DNA of 64,000 nt, taken from contig NZ_BAABHJ010000023.1 of the NCBI RefSeq assembly GCF_039542035.1, positions 310,001 to 374,000 of the forward strand, read 5' to 3'. The notes under the pieces are model-generated. The model was not told the DNA's origin. It saw only the letters and a program-made list of their open reading frames with translations, and made no database searches. Below, piece by piece: positions 33,763 to 41,840 of the stretch. How positions within the stretch are numbered: position 1 is the first letter of the stretch; every line of letters starts with the position of its first letter. The position numbers and the translations under genes were made by a program. The DNA comes from Actinoallomurus liliacearum (lineage in GTDB: Bacteria > Actinomycetota > Actinomycetes > Streptosporangiales > Streptosporangiaceae).

Positions 33763-34302
33763 TCAGGTACCGGAGGCGGTGGCCCGGCGGCGCGCGCGGT
33801 AGGCGCGGGTCTTCGTCCGGTTGCCGCACATCCGCATCGAGCACCAGTTGCGGGAGCGGTTCTTCGACGTGTCGAGGAACGCCCACCGGCACGTCGTCTC
33901 CCGGCACACCTTCAGCCGGGCCCAGTCGCCCTCGGCGACGCTTCGCATGACCGCCGCCGCGATCGTCGCGAGCCCACCGCGGACCCCGCCCGCCAGCGGG
34001 AGCAGTGCCGGGCCGTCGAGCGACACGCGGAGGGGCAGCGCGGCCAGGACCCGATCGAGGTCGGCGGACGGAGCCGCCGCGGCCGGGCCGTGATGGCCGA
34101 GCATCGCGGTCCGGAGGCCTTCGCGGAAGGCCACCGCCAACGCCAGGTCGGACTGGTCCGCGCGGGCGCCGGCCGGCGTCAGCCCGCGCTCGGTCAGCCA
34201 GCCGCTGAGGTCCCAGGGCGCGGCGAAGTCGTCGATGTCGCAGTCCACGTCGTAGGTGTTGACGAAGTCACGCAGCAGCAGGGCGCTCTCCGAACCGGTC
34301 AT
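33763..34302 (-). CDS. CGNR zinc-finger / ABATE domain protein
   Basis: Start ATG 34302 follows GGAGGG. The 179-residue product has an ABATE-type N-terminal domain (LLLRDFVNTYDVD, WLTERGLTP) and a full C-terminal CGNR finger: CRETTCRWAFLDTSKNRSRNWCSMRMCGNRTKTRAYRARR. It resembles the 11029 protein in size and layout but not closely in sequence. A regulatory role is inferred from the family. Confidence 0.88.
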   Translation of the reverse strand: MTGSESALLLRDFVNTYDVDCDIDDFAAPWDLSGWLTERGLTPAGARADQSDLALAVAFREGLRTAMLGHHGPAAAAPSADLDRVLAALPLRVSLDGPALLPLAGGVRGGLATIAAAVMRSVAEGDWARLKVCRETTCRWAFLDTSKNRSRNWCSMRMCGNRTKTRAYRARRRATASGT

Positions 34303-34375
34303 GCGCCCTCCTCATGGAACCCACAGCCTCCGCCTCGACACCAGCGTACTTCGAACACCGGTTCCGATGCGGTGG

Positions 34376-35773
34376 CTACGACGCGGCGGCCAGTGCCTTG
34401 GCGAAGCGGGCCGCGCCCTCGGCGAGCTCCGTCTCGCCGGCCGCCGTCCCGTAGCTGAGGCGCATGCGCGGCTTCGGCGGCTCGGCGGGGAAGTAGCGCC
34501 GCCCGGGACTGACCAGGACGCCCGCCCGCAGCGCGGCCTCGGCGAGCGCGACGTCGTCGACGCCGTCCGGCAGGCCGACCCACAGGTGCAGGCTTCCGCG
34601 CGGCCGGACGGCGGGACGCAGGCCCGCCGCCGCGAGCGCGGAGATGAGCGCGTCGCGCCGCCGCGTCAGCGCCTCGCCGACGGTGCGGAGGTGACGCGGC
34701 CAGGCGGGAGAGGTGACCAGTTCCAGGGCGGTCTCCTGGAGCGGGCGGGCGACGAAGAACGACTCGACGACCTGCGCCGAGCGGATGCGCTCGGCGACCG
34801 GTCCGCGGGCGATCACCGCGGCGACCCGCAGGCTCGGTGCGGTGATCTTGGTGAGCGAGCCGATGTGCACGACCCGGCCGTCCCGGTCCGACGCGACCAG
34901 GGGCGGAGGAGGCGGGTCGATCGCCAGATGGCGGCTGTAGTCGTCCTCGACCACGAACGCGCCCGCCGCGCGGGCGACGTCCAGGACCTGCTCGCGACGC
35001 GGAGCGGACAGCACCGTACCGGTCGGGTTGTGGAAGGTCGGCTGGCAGAACAGCGCGCGTGCCCCCGTCGCCGCGAACGCGTCGGCGAGCAGGTCGGTGC
35101 GCAGGCCCTGGTCGTCGACCGGCACCGGAACGGGGCGCAGCCCGGCGGCACGGGCCGCGGCGAGCGCACCGAGGTAGGTCGGCGACTCGACGAGGATCGG
35201 GGCGCCGGATGGCAGCAGGGCGCGCAGGATCAGGCTGATCGCGCCCTGACCCCCGCTGGTGATGGTCACGTCGGCCGCGGTGACGTCACCGCCCGCCGTA
35301 CGGGCGAACCACTCGCGCAGGTCGCGCAGGCCGGACAGCGGCGGGCGCTCCCAGGCGTCCGCCCGGCGGACCGCCCGCGCGGCCGCGGTGGCCAGGGCCC
35401 GGACGGGCTGCAGGGCGGGCGCGAGGTAGCCGCCGCTGAGCGCGATCACGCCCTCGGGGGGCTGGGAGAGCAGGCCGACCACGCCGGCCGCGTCGACGGT
35501 GCGGTCGCCGAGGGCCACCGCCTGCCAGTCCAGGTCCGCCGGCTCCGCGGGCGTCGGCCGCGGCGGCTCCGCGACGTACGTGCCGCTGCCGGGCCGGGCG
35601 ACGACGAGGCCCTCGGCGGCGAGCAGCCGGATCGCGGCGGCCACGGTGACGGGACTGACCTGGTACCGGCTCATCAGCGACCGGCTGGAGGGCAGCCGGT
35701 CGCCGGGGCGCAGCCTCGCCACCGCGGCCCGCAGCTCTGTGGCGAGGCCGGCGATACTGCTATCGTTATTCAT
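34376..35773 (-). CDS. MocR-type regulator (GntR HTH fused to aminotransferase)
   Basis: The 465-residue protein has a GntR winged helix (RLRPGDRLPSSRSLMSRYQVSPVTVAAAIRLLAAEGLVVARPGSGTYV, about 15-70) and a fold-type I PLP domain (about 110-460) with the Lys-containing motif IGSLTKITAPSLRVA. MocR proteins use PLP as effector. Its ATG overlaps the ATG of the divergent EamA gene (CATG), so the two genes share one promoter/operator region and the EamA protein is the likely target, as in many MocR/EamA pairs. Confidence 0.93.
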   Translation of the reverse strand: MNNDSSIAGLATELRAAVARLRPGDRLPSSRSLMSRYQVSPVTVAAAIRLLAAEGLVVARPGSGTYVAEPPRPTPAEPADLDWQAVALGDRTVDAAGVVGLLSQPPEGVIALSGGYLAPALQPVRALATAAARAVRRADAWERPPLSGLRDLREWFARTAGGDVTAADVTITSGGQGAISLILRALLPSGAPILVESPTYLGALAAARAAGLRPVPVPVDDQGLRTDLLADAFAATGARALFCQPTFHNPTGTVLSAPRREQVLDVARAAGAFVVEDDYSRHLAIDPPPPPLVASDRDGRVVHIGSLTKITAPSLRVAAVIARGPVAERIRSAQVVESFFVARPLQETALELVTSPAWPRHLRTVGEALTRRRDALISALAAAGLRPAVRPRGSLHLWVGLPDGVDDVALAEAALRAGVLVSPGRRYFPAEPPKPRMRLSYGTAAGETELAEGAARFAKALAAAS

Positions 35774-35790
35774 GAGAAATCATGATAACG
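35764..35790. promoter_or_regulatory. Inverted repeat spanning both divergent start codons
   Basis: CGTTATTCATGA-GAAA-TCATGATAACG is an inverted repeat with one unpaired base. It contains the overlapping start codons of the MocR gene and the EamA gene. The AT-rich hexamers on both sides (such as TATCGT) are placed as -10 elements for leaderless transcripts. Confidence 0.6.
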
Positions 35791-36740
35791 CTACTCGACG
35801 GAGTGCGGTAGCGCTGCCTCCGGGCTTCAGCGCCGCCGCGCTCGGCGTCCTCGCCTTCTCCTTCACCTTCCCGGCCACCGAGTTCGCGCTGCGCGACTTC
35901 GGCCCGTACCTGATCGGGATCGGGCGCGCCGGGATCGCCGCGGTCCTCGCCGCCGTCGCGCTGCGGCTGATGCGCGCCCCGTGGCCCCACGGGCGTCAGT
36001 GGGCCTCTCTGGGAGTGGTGGCCCTCGGCATCGTGTTCGGGTTCCCGCTCCTGTCCACGCTCGCCCTCGACCACGGGTCCTCCTCGTCGCACGCCGCCGT
36101 GGTGGTCGGCCTGCTCCCCGTCGCGACCGCGGTCTTCGCCGTCGTACGGGCCGGCGAGCGCCCCTCTTCCGTCTTCTGGGCGGCGAGCCTGGCGGGCGCG
36201 GCGTTGATCGTCGCGTTCACCCTGCGGAACGGGGTGGGGCGGTTCGCTCCCGCCGACGCGCTGCTGCTCGGAGCGATGCTGACGGCCGGCCTCGGATACG
36301 CCGAGGGCGGCCGCCTGGCCCGCGAGATGCCCGGCCCGCAGGTGGTGTCGTGGGCGCTCGTCCTCGTCGCCCCGATCACGATCCCGGTCACGGTGGCCCT
36401 GTTCGCGGCGACGTCGGGGCACTGGAGCGGCGCGGCGGTGACCGGCCTGGCGTACGTGTCGGGCGTGTCGATGTTCCTCGGGTTCTTCGCCTGGTACGCC
36501 GGGCTCGCGAAGGCGGGGGTGGCGCGGGCGAGCCAGGTTCAGCTCGCCCAGCCGCTGCTCACCCTCCTCTGGTCCTGGCTGCTGCTCGGCGAGCATGCCG
36601 GTGCCGGCACGGTCGTCGCGGCGGCCGGTGTGCTGCTCTGCGTCCTCATCGCCCAGCGGGCCCGCGTCTCACGCACCGCCGCCGCCCGCCCGGCGGCCAC
36701 CCCCGAGGTGGCGTCGCCCGGCGCGGCCGGGAAGGGCTGA
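35772..36740 (+). CDS. EamA/DMT family transporter
   Basis: From ATG 35772 the 322-residue protein has ten hydrophobic segments arranged as two EamA repeats (FSAAALGVLAFSFTFPATEFALRDFGPYLIGIGRAGIAA at the first; GVARASQVQLAQPLLTLLWSWLLLGEHAGAGTVVAAAGVLL at the end). DMT transporters export metabolites such as amino acids. It is divergent from a MocR regulator with overlapping start codons, so it is probably controlled by it. Confidence 0.9.
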   Translation: MRNHDNATRRSAVALPPGFSAAALGVLAFSFTFPATEFALRDFGPYLIGIGRAGIAAVLAAVALRLMRAPWPHGRQWASLGVVALGIVFGFPLLSTLALDHGSSSSHAAVVVGLLPVATAVFAVVRAGERPSSVFWAASLAGAALIVAFTLRNGVGRFAPADALLLGAMLTAGLGYAEGGRLAREMPGPQVVSWALVLVAPITIPVTVALFAATSGHWSGAAVTGLAYVSGVSMFLGFFAWYAGLAKAGVARASQVQLAQPLLTLLWSWLLLGEHAGAGTVVAAAGVLLCVLIAQRARVSRTAAARPAATPEVASPGAAGKG

Positions 36741-36847
36741 ACGACGGCGGGACGCTCGGTGAAGGTCGCGACGGGAAGCGGTGGATCGCGCTGTAACGGA
36801 CGGGGGCGCGAGCCTTCTCCGAGCGTTCTGGCGGCCATGGGGAGCGC

Positions 36848-37675
36848 TCATCCGCGGTCGGCGAGGACCTCGTGGAGCCGGGCGGCGAAGGCCTTCGGGT
36901 GGGTGGAGAGGCTGTGGCCCCCGGGGAACTCGACGACGCCGGTGCCGAGGAGGGCGGCCAGCGCCTCGGCGCACTCGTAGTTCCAGATGTTCCGGGAGGC
37001 GCGGCCGGCGGCCGGGACGACCCGCACCGGGGACTCCTTCAGCGCGGTGGCGTCGGCGGCGGTGAACGGCGCCTCGACCATCGCGGTGATGTCCCGGGAG
37101 AAGAAGAACTCCAGGTTGGCGATGCGCCGGGCGTCGGGCGGCTCGGGGAGGCGCACGTCGGGCTCCCGGTCGGCGAAGTCGGCGGCGACCAGTTCGCCGA
37201 GGCGCTTCAGCGCGGCGAGGACGCCATCGCGGCGGAAGATCTCCTCCAGGTCGGCGAGCTCTCCGGTGATCCGGGCCCGCGCGGCGTCGTCCAGGAGGCG
37301 GGCGGTGGCCGGATCGTGGGCCACCAGGGTGTCGACCCGCGCGGGGTGGCGGCTCGCCAGGATGAGGCCGGTCAGGGCGCCGAAGCTGGAGCCGAACAGC
37401 AGGGCCGGGCGGTCGGTGAGCTCGGCGAGGAGACGGTGGGCGTCGTCGGCGTGTGTCTCCAGCGTCACCGGTGCTCCGGGGTCGTCCAGGTGGCTGCGGG
37501 ACAGCCCGCGGCGGTCGTAGGTGACCACCGTGTAGTCGTCGGCGAGCCGGGCGACGAGGTCGGCGTTGCGCCCGGCGTCGCCGTCGCCGCCCTGCAGGAC
37601 GAGCAGCAGCGGACCGGCTCCGCGGATCTCGTAGTAGAGCGTGGCTCCCGACACGGCGATCGTGGCCGTCTTCAT
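36848..37675 (-). CDS. Alpha/beta hydrolase
   Basis: The 275-residue protein starts at ATG 37675 behind GAGGGAG. Fold features: LYYEIRGAGPLLLVLQGGDGDAG (oxyanion region), VVTYDRRGLSRS, nucleophile elbow LLFGSSFGALTGLI (Ser about 102), and the C-terminal VEFPGGHSLSTHPKAFA with the catalytic His. No signal peptide. Substrate unknown. Divergent from a MarR gene with a long inverted repeat between. Confidence 0.9.
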   Translation of the reverse strand: MKTATIAVSGATLYYEIRGAGPLLLVLQGGDGDAGRNADLVARLADDYTVVTYDRRGLSRSHLDDPGAPVTLETHADDAHRLLAELTDRPALLFGSSFGALTGLILASRHPARVDTLVAHDPATARLLDDAARARITGELADLEEIFRRDGVLAALKRLGELVAADFADREPDVRLPEPPDARRIANLEFFFSRDITAMVEAPFTAADATALKESPVRVVPAAGRASRNIWNYECAEALAALLGTGVVEFPGGHSLSTHPKAFAARLHEVLADRG

Positions 37676-37717
37676 GTGAACTCCCTCGGTCGAGCGGTGG
37701 TGATCGAGACGATAAAG

Positions 37718-37759
37718 CATCGAATCAGATACATCAACATCGATGCATCTGATTCGATG
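37718..37759. promoter_or_regulatory. 13-bp inverted repeat between hydrolase and marR
   Basis: CATCGAATCAGAT and ATCTGATTCGATG are perfect inverted copies 16 bases apart, in the most AT-rich part of the divergent region. The right arm ends 12 bases before the MarR start. Likely the MarR operator controlling both genes. Confidence 0.75.
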
Positions 37760-37771
37760 TATCGTGCCGTC

Positions 37772-38233
37772 ATGAACGGAGTGGAGTTGTTCCTGCTGGG
37801 CCGGACGCTGATGAAGATCGGCGAAGAGGCCATGCCGACCGAGGGGCTGCCGGAGTACTCGACCAGCGTCCGGACGGTTCTCATCGTGGCGAGCGACGTC
37901 GTGGCGCACCCGGACAGCGCGATCGGTGAGATCGCCGCCCGCACGGGACTGCCGCAGAGCCAGGTCTCGGGCGCCGTCGCCCGGCTGCGCGAGGCGGGAT
38001 CCGTGGTGGCGGAGCCCGACCCCCGGGACCGGCGGCGGATGCTCGTACGGCAGGCGCCGCAGGTGTCCGAACGCGTCGCGGCGGTCCGCTCGACGCCCAT
38101 CGACGGCGCCCTGGCCGCCGCCCTCGGCACGGACGAGCCGGGGGAGGTCGCGGAGGTCGCCGACCTGCTCGAGCGGCTGGCCCGGCGGCTGACGCCGGAG
38201 ACGCTCGCCCGCCTGCGGGCCGAACCGAGTTGA
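37772..38233 (+). CDS. MarR family transcriptional regulator
   Basis: The 153-residue protein from ATG 37772 has a winged-helix region: IGEIAARTGLPQSQVSGAVARLREAGSVVAEPDPRDRRRMLVR. The N-terminal helix ELFLLGRTLMKIGEEAM and C-terminal helix supply dimerisation. It lies downstream of an inverted repeat shared with the alpha/beta hydrolase gene; repression of that gene and autoregulation are inferred. Confidence 0.85.
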   Translation: MNGVELFLLGRTLMKIGEEAMPTEGLPEYSTSVRTVLIVASDVVAHPDSAIGEIAARTGLPQSQVSGAVARLREAGSVVAEPDPRDRRRMLVRQAPQVSERVAAVRSTPIDGALAAALGTDEPGEVAEVADLLERLARRLTPETLARLRAEPS

Positions 38234-38298
38234 CCTCAACCAAGGTTCATGTTCCACGCTCGTCACGAACACAGGTCCTACGAAGGGGAGTGGTGACG

Positions 38299-39270
38299 AT
38301 GCGGGTGATCGAGGTTGGAAGGTTCGGCGGTCCCGAGGTGCTCGTTCCGGTGGACCGCCCGGATCCCGTCCCGGGACCCGGGCAGGTCGTGGTGGCGGTC
38401 TCCGCGGCGGACACCCTGTTCGTCGAGACGCAGATCCGGTCCGGCTGGGGCGGCGAGTACTTCGACGTGCGGCCCCCCTACGTGCCCGGCGGCGCCGTCA
38501 CCGGCGAGGTGAGCGCCGTCGGCGAGGGGGTGGACCCCGCCTGGGCCGGGCGGAGGGTCGCCACCCGGACTCCCGACGGGGGCTACGCCACCCACGTCGT
38601 GGTCCCGGCCGACGGGCTGCTGCCGGTGCCGGACGGGCTGGACCCGGCCACCGCGGCGGCCCTCCTGCACGACGGGGTGACCGCGCTGGGCGTCTTCGAC
38701 CCGGCGCGGGTCCGGCCGGGGGAGTGGGTGCTCGTCGTCGCGGCGGCCGGGGGCATGGGGACGCTGCTGGTGCAGTTGTCCCGCACGGCCGGAGCGCACG
38801 TGATCGCCGCCGCGCGGGGCAAGCGCAAGCTCGACCTCGCCCGTGAGCTGGGCGCCGAGGTCGTGGTCGACTACAGCGAGCCGGGATGGGCGGACCGGGT
38901 GCGGGAGGCGACCGGAGGCAGGGGCCCCGACGTCGTCTTCGACGGCGCCGGCGGGGAGATCGGCGGCGCGGCGATCGCGGTCGCGGCGGACGGGGCCCGG
39001 ATCTCCGCGCACGGGGCGCCCAGCGGCGGGTTCGCCCCGGTCGACCCCGGCGCGGTGGCACGACGGGGCCTCACCGTACGGGGCATCCAGGACCTGCAGT
39101 TCGGGCCGGAGGAGTACCGGCGGCTGGCCGAGCGGGCCCTGGGCGAGGCGGCGGCGGGCCGGATCGAACCCGTGATCGGGCGTACGTTCCCGCTGACGGA
39201 CGCCGCCGAGGCCCATGCCGCGATCGAGGCCCGCGAGGTCCTCGGCAAGGCCCTGCTGATCGTCGCCTGA
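38299..39270 (+). CDS. Zinc-independent alcohol dehydrogenase / quinone oxidoreductase-like
   Basis: From ATG 38299 (eight bases after AAGGGGAG) the 323-residue protein is an MDR enzyme: N-terminal GroES-like domain (IEVGRFGGPEVL, GGAVTGEVSAVGEGVD) and Rossmann domain with VVAAAGGMGTLLVQLSRTAGAHVIAAARGKRKLDLA. The catalytic-zinc Cys/His ligands are absent, as in quinone oxidoreductases and crotonyl-type reductases. NADPH use is suggested by the RGKRK after the third strand. Confidence 0.9.
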   Translation: MRVIEVGRFGGPEVLVPVDRPDPVPGPGQVVVAVSAADTLFVETQIRSGWGGEYFDVRPPYVPGGAVTGEVSAVGEGVDPAWAGRRVATRTPDGGYATHVVVPADGLLPVPDGLDPATAAALLHDGVTALGVFDPARVRPGEWVLVVAAAGGMGTLLVQLSRTAGAHVIAAARGKRKLDLARELGAEVVVDYSEPGWADRVREATGGRGPDVVFDGAGGEIGGAAIAVAADGARISAHGAPSGGFAPVDPGAVARRGLTVRGIQDLQFGPEEYRRLAERALGEAAAGRIEPVIGRTFPLTDAAEAHAAIEAREVLGKALLIVA

Positions 39271-39304
39271 CCGGCCTTCGTTCTTCGTCGAAAGCGGGGA
39301 GCGC

Positions 39305-39333
39305 CGCCGCCATCGCCCGTCATGATGGCGGCG
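39305..39333 (+). terminator. Hairpin after the oxidoreductase gene
   Basis: CGCCGCCATC and GATGGCGGCG form a 10-bp stem with a 9-base loop, 35 bases after the oxidoreductase stop and before the TrmO-like gene. Confidence 0.5.
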
Positions 39334-39356
39334 ACGCGCGATCGTGAGGAGATACG

Positions 39357-39776
39357 GTGACCGACGGTTCGTACGAAGTGCACCCCATCGGCCGGGTGGA
39401 GTCGCCGTTGACCGACCGGGCCGCGGCGCCACGGCAGGGCGACGAAGGAGCGCCGGACGCGTGGCTGGTGTTCCGGGAGGACGTCCGCGAGGGCCTGCGC
39501 GACCTGACCGAGGGGGCCCAGGTCATCGTGCTGACGTGGTTCGACCGGGCGTCCCGTGACGCCCTGGTCGTCCACCCGCGCGGCGACCTGGCCCGGCCGC
39601 CCCAGGGGGTGTTCAGCACGCGGTCGCCCGACCGGCCGAACCCGATCGGCCTGCACCGGGTGACGATCCTGCGGGTCGACGGGCTCCGCGTCCTGGTCAA
39701 GGACCTGGAGGCCCTGGACGGCACGCCGATCGTCGACGTCAAGCCGGTCCTCGACCAGGACGTCGCCGAACGCTGA
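39357..39776 (+). CDS. TrmO/TsaA-like methyltransferase domain protein
   Basis: The 139-residue protein from GTG 39357 (after GAGGAG) has the UPF0066 beta-barrel signature: EVHPIGRVESPL, VIVLTWFDRASRD and the strongly conserved GVFSTRSPDRPNPIGLH, then LEALDGTPIVDVKP. TrmO uses S-adenosylmethionine to methylate t6A37 of tRNA. The C-terminal domain of the E. coli enzyme is missing; this short form is common in actinobacteria and its substrate is less certain. Confidence 0.9.
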   Translation: MTDGSYEVHPIGRVESPLTDRAAAPRQGDEGAPDAWLVFREDVREGLRDLTEGAQVIVLTWFDRASRDALVVHPRGDLARPPQGVFSTRSPDRPNPIGLHRVTILRVDGLRVLVKDLEALDGTPIVDVKPVLDQDVAER

Positions 39777-39873
39777 TCACCCAGGGGTGCCCGGTGGATC
39801 TTTGCCCGGCCGGACATCCCTGGGCGAACCGGCGGGCGATCCGGAGCGTCGGACCTCCTGATCAGGGAGGGGC

Positions 39874-40883
39874 ATGACACGGCGACTCGTCCGGGCGGTG
39901 GCGTGGGTCTGCGCGACCATGCTCGGCGCCTCGATGATCTTCTTCGGGTACGCGTGGTTCGACTGGCAGCCGGAACCGCCGGTGTACGGCGGCACCGCGA
40001 ACGCGCTGTGGGCCCGGCACCAGTGGGCGGGGGAGGCGCGCACCGAGGCCGAGTACCGCGCGCTCGCCGGCACGCTCACCCGGAATCGGATCACCGACGT
40101 CTTCTTCCACGTCGGCCCGCTGACCGGCGACGGACGGATCCCGCCGGCGCGGTACGGCCACGCCGCGGAGCTGCTCGCGGCGCTGCGCCGGCTGGCGCCG
40201 GGCGTGCGCGCCCAGGCGTACGTCGGGCAGGTCGAGCGTTCCGGCGGCGGCCCGCTGGACCTGCGCGCGCCGGCGACGCGGGCGCACATCCTGGACACCG
40301 ATCGCGCCCTCCTCGACGTGGGGTTCGCCGGCATCCACTACGACATCGAGCCGATCTACCCCGACGACCGGAACTTCCTCGACCTGCTGACGCGCACGCG
40401 GGAGGTGACGCGCGCCCGGGGACGGCTGCTGTCGGTCGCGCTGGAGCAACCGGGACTCGCCGACTGGACGCAGCCACTCTTCCGGCTCGTGCTCCCGCGT
40501 GGGAGCACCCACTACCCGCCACGGCCCACGGCGGCGTACCTGAAGGCCGTCGCGGACCGCGTCGACCAAGTGGCGATCATGACGTACGACTCGGAGGCGC
40601 CGACGCGGGCGCTCGCCGGATGGCACTTCGCCCACCACACCGAGCGGACGCTGTCGCTGATCGGCGATCGCGTGACCGTCTTCATGGGGGCGCCGACCTA
40701 CCGGTCGCCGACGCCGTGGGCCGAGGACCTGCCCACCGCGCTGCGCGGTGTGCGGCAGGGCGTCGCGCGGCTGCGCCGGCCACCCCGGCGGGGCCGTACG
40801 GAGTGGCGGTCTACGCCGACTGGACGACGAGCGACCGCGACTGGGCGGCGTACCGCGCCGGATGGCTGGGCGAACCGCGCTGA
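39874..40883 (+). pseudogene. Glycosidase-like TIM-barrel protein, frameshifted near the C-terminus
   Basis: The frame from 39874 begins with a membrane anchor or signal (LVRAVAWVCATMLGASMIFFGYAWF) and has TIM-barrel strands: RITDVFFHVGPLTGDGRIPP, VRAQAYVGQVERSGG, FAGIHYDIEPIYPDD (like the GH18 acidic motif) and VDQVAIMTYDSEAPT. After GVRQGVARL (about 40772) it becomes Arg-rich nonsense to a stop at 40983. The adjacent frame supplies the expected end, PATPAGPYGVAVYADWTTSD to a stop at 40883. One missing base near 40775 explains this. Function as a sugar-active exported enzyme is only suggested. Confidence 0.75.
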
Positions 40884-41173
40884 CCGGGGTCCGGGGCGAC
40901 CCCGGAGCGGCCCTCGGATGACGTCCCGCCGTACGCGCGCGGGCACCGTCCGTCAGCGCGCGAGCGACACGATGGACAACTAAATCTGACGCTTGCGATA
41001 CATGCCGCAAAAGCTGATTAAATGACCTGTCTTCGCAGGTGAAACGCTTCCCCGCGGACCCCCTGACCGCTCGCGGCCATGTGGTCGATTCGTCCTCACG
41101 CGGGGAAGGAATTCCGGCGACCGTGGTGCGGATCGCCGCGGCTGGCGGTGTGGGAGGTTCGGGAGAGATGCAC

Positions 41174-41365
41174 ATGGAGGACACTGTCCAGGGGGCGGCC
41201 GGTCAGCTGCAGCAGCTGGCGGCCGATTACTCCGGTTGGCGGTTCGGGCTCGGCGGCTCCGGTCACTGGTGGGCGGTACGGCGCAACGAGTGCCTCCGCG
41301 CCCGGAGCCGGGAAGAACTGGAACTGAAGCTGCGTGAGCATCTCGACGCCCGGCAGGACGCCTGA
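41174..41365 (+). CDS. Small protein of 63 residues
   Basis: ATG 41174 lies seven bases after GGGAGAG; ATG 41168 is two codons upstream in frame. The product reads QGAAGQLQQLAADYSGWRFG then GSGHWWAVRRNECLRARSREELELKLREHL. It has Trp-rich middle and helical ends, like small actinomycete proteins of unknown function. The 290 bp upstream (40884-41173) hold no gene but include an AT-rich promoter-like patch around 40985-41035. Confidence 0.6.
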   Translation: MEDTVQGAAGQLQQLAADYSGWRFGLGGSGHWWAVRRNECLRARSREELELKLREHLDARQDA

Positions 41366-41840
41366 CGGGCTAGGCGGGTCTGACAGCGGATTCGTCAGAC
41401 GCGCCGTAGGGGTGTCCGGTGATCCACCGGATGCCCCTCAGGCGCGGATGCGCGCGCCTCGGTGGCCGGTGCGCCGGTCGGGTGGGTGACCGACGCGGAG
41501 AGCCCCAGACCCCTGCCACCGAGGCGCGCATCCTCCGCCGGGAGAGGCTCCGCCAGCCCCGCCAGACCCCGGCGGAACCCCGTCCCACTCACTCCAACGT
41601 ACGAGAGGCCGTCAAGGTTCTCCGGTAACGCCGGTTTTCTGAATTCCGATGCTGAAGGTGACGTCGTCAGAACGCGTACCCCCGAGCGTGTTCTGGCGGC
41701 GTCTTCCTCGTCAGGGCCTCATGACCGGGCGAAAACCCAGGAAACACGGGGTGTTCCGGGTGCCGGGACGACGCCCGGACGAGGCGACACGGAGGTCCCC
41801 GCGGCTCCCGGCCACCGCCGATGCCCGGTAAGTTCGGAAC
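41366..41840. other. Intergenic region of 475 bp, rich in inverted repeats
   Basis: No gene is visible. The first half (41378-41577) is four consecutive inverted repeats, listed separately. The second half includes the promoter region of dapA but no element I can name with confidence. Confidence 0.6.
41378..41577. ncRNA. Tract of four consecutive hairpins upstream of dapA
   Basis: Hairpin 1: GTCTGAC/GTCAGAC (41378-41400). Hairpin 2: 41401-41445, GCGCC..AGGGG.GTCCGGTG with CACCGGAT.CCCCT..GGCGC around ATC. Hairpin 3: 41446-41466 pairs with 41515-41533 (19 bp, two-base bulge), its 48-base loop containing CGGTC/GACCG. Hairpin 4: TCCGCCGGG/CCCGGCGGA inside 41532-41577. Either a structured RNA, a repetitive-palindrome cluster or a multi-hairpin terminator for the 63-residue gene. 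Confidence 0.5.

Noticed and set aside
35499..35771. Upstream extension of the EamA transporter
   Set aside because: It would run antisense through the MocR HTH; the hydrophobic protein starts after ATG 35772.
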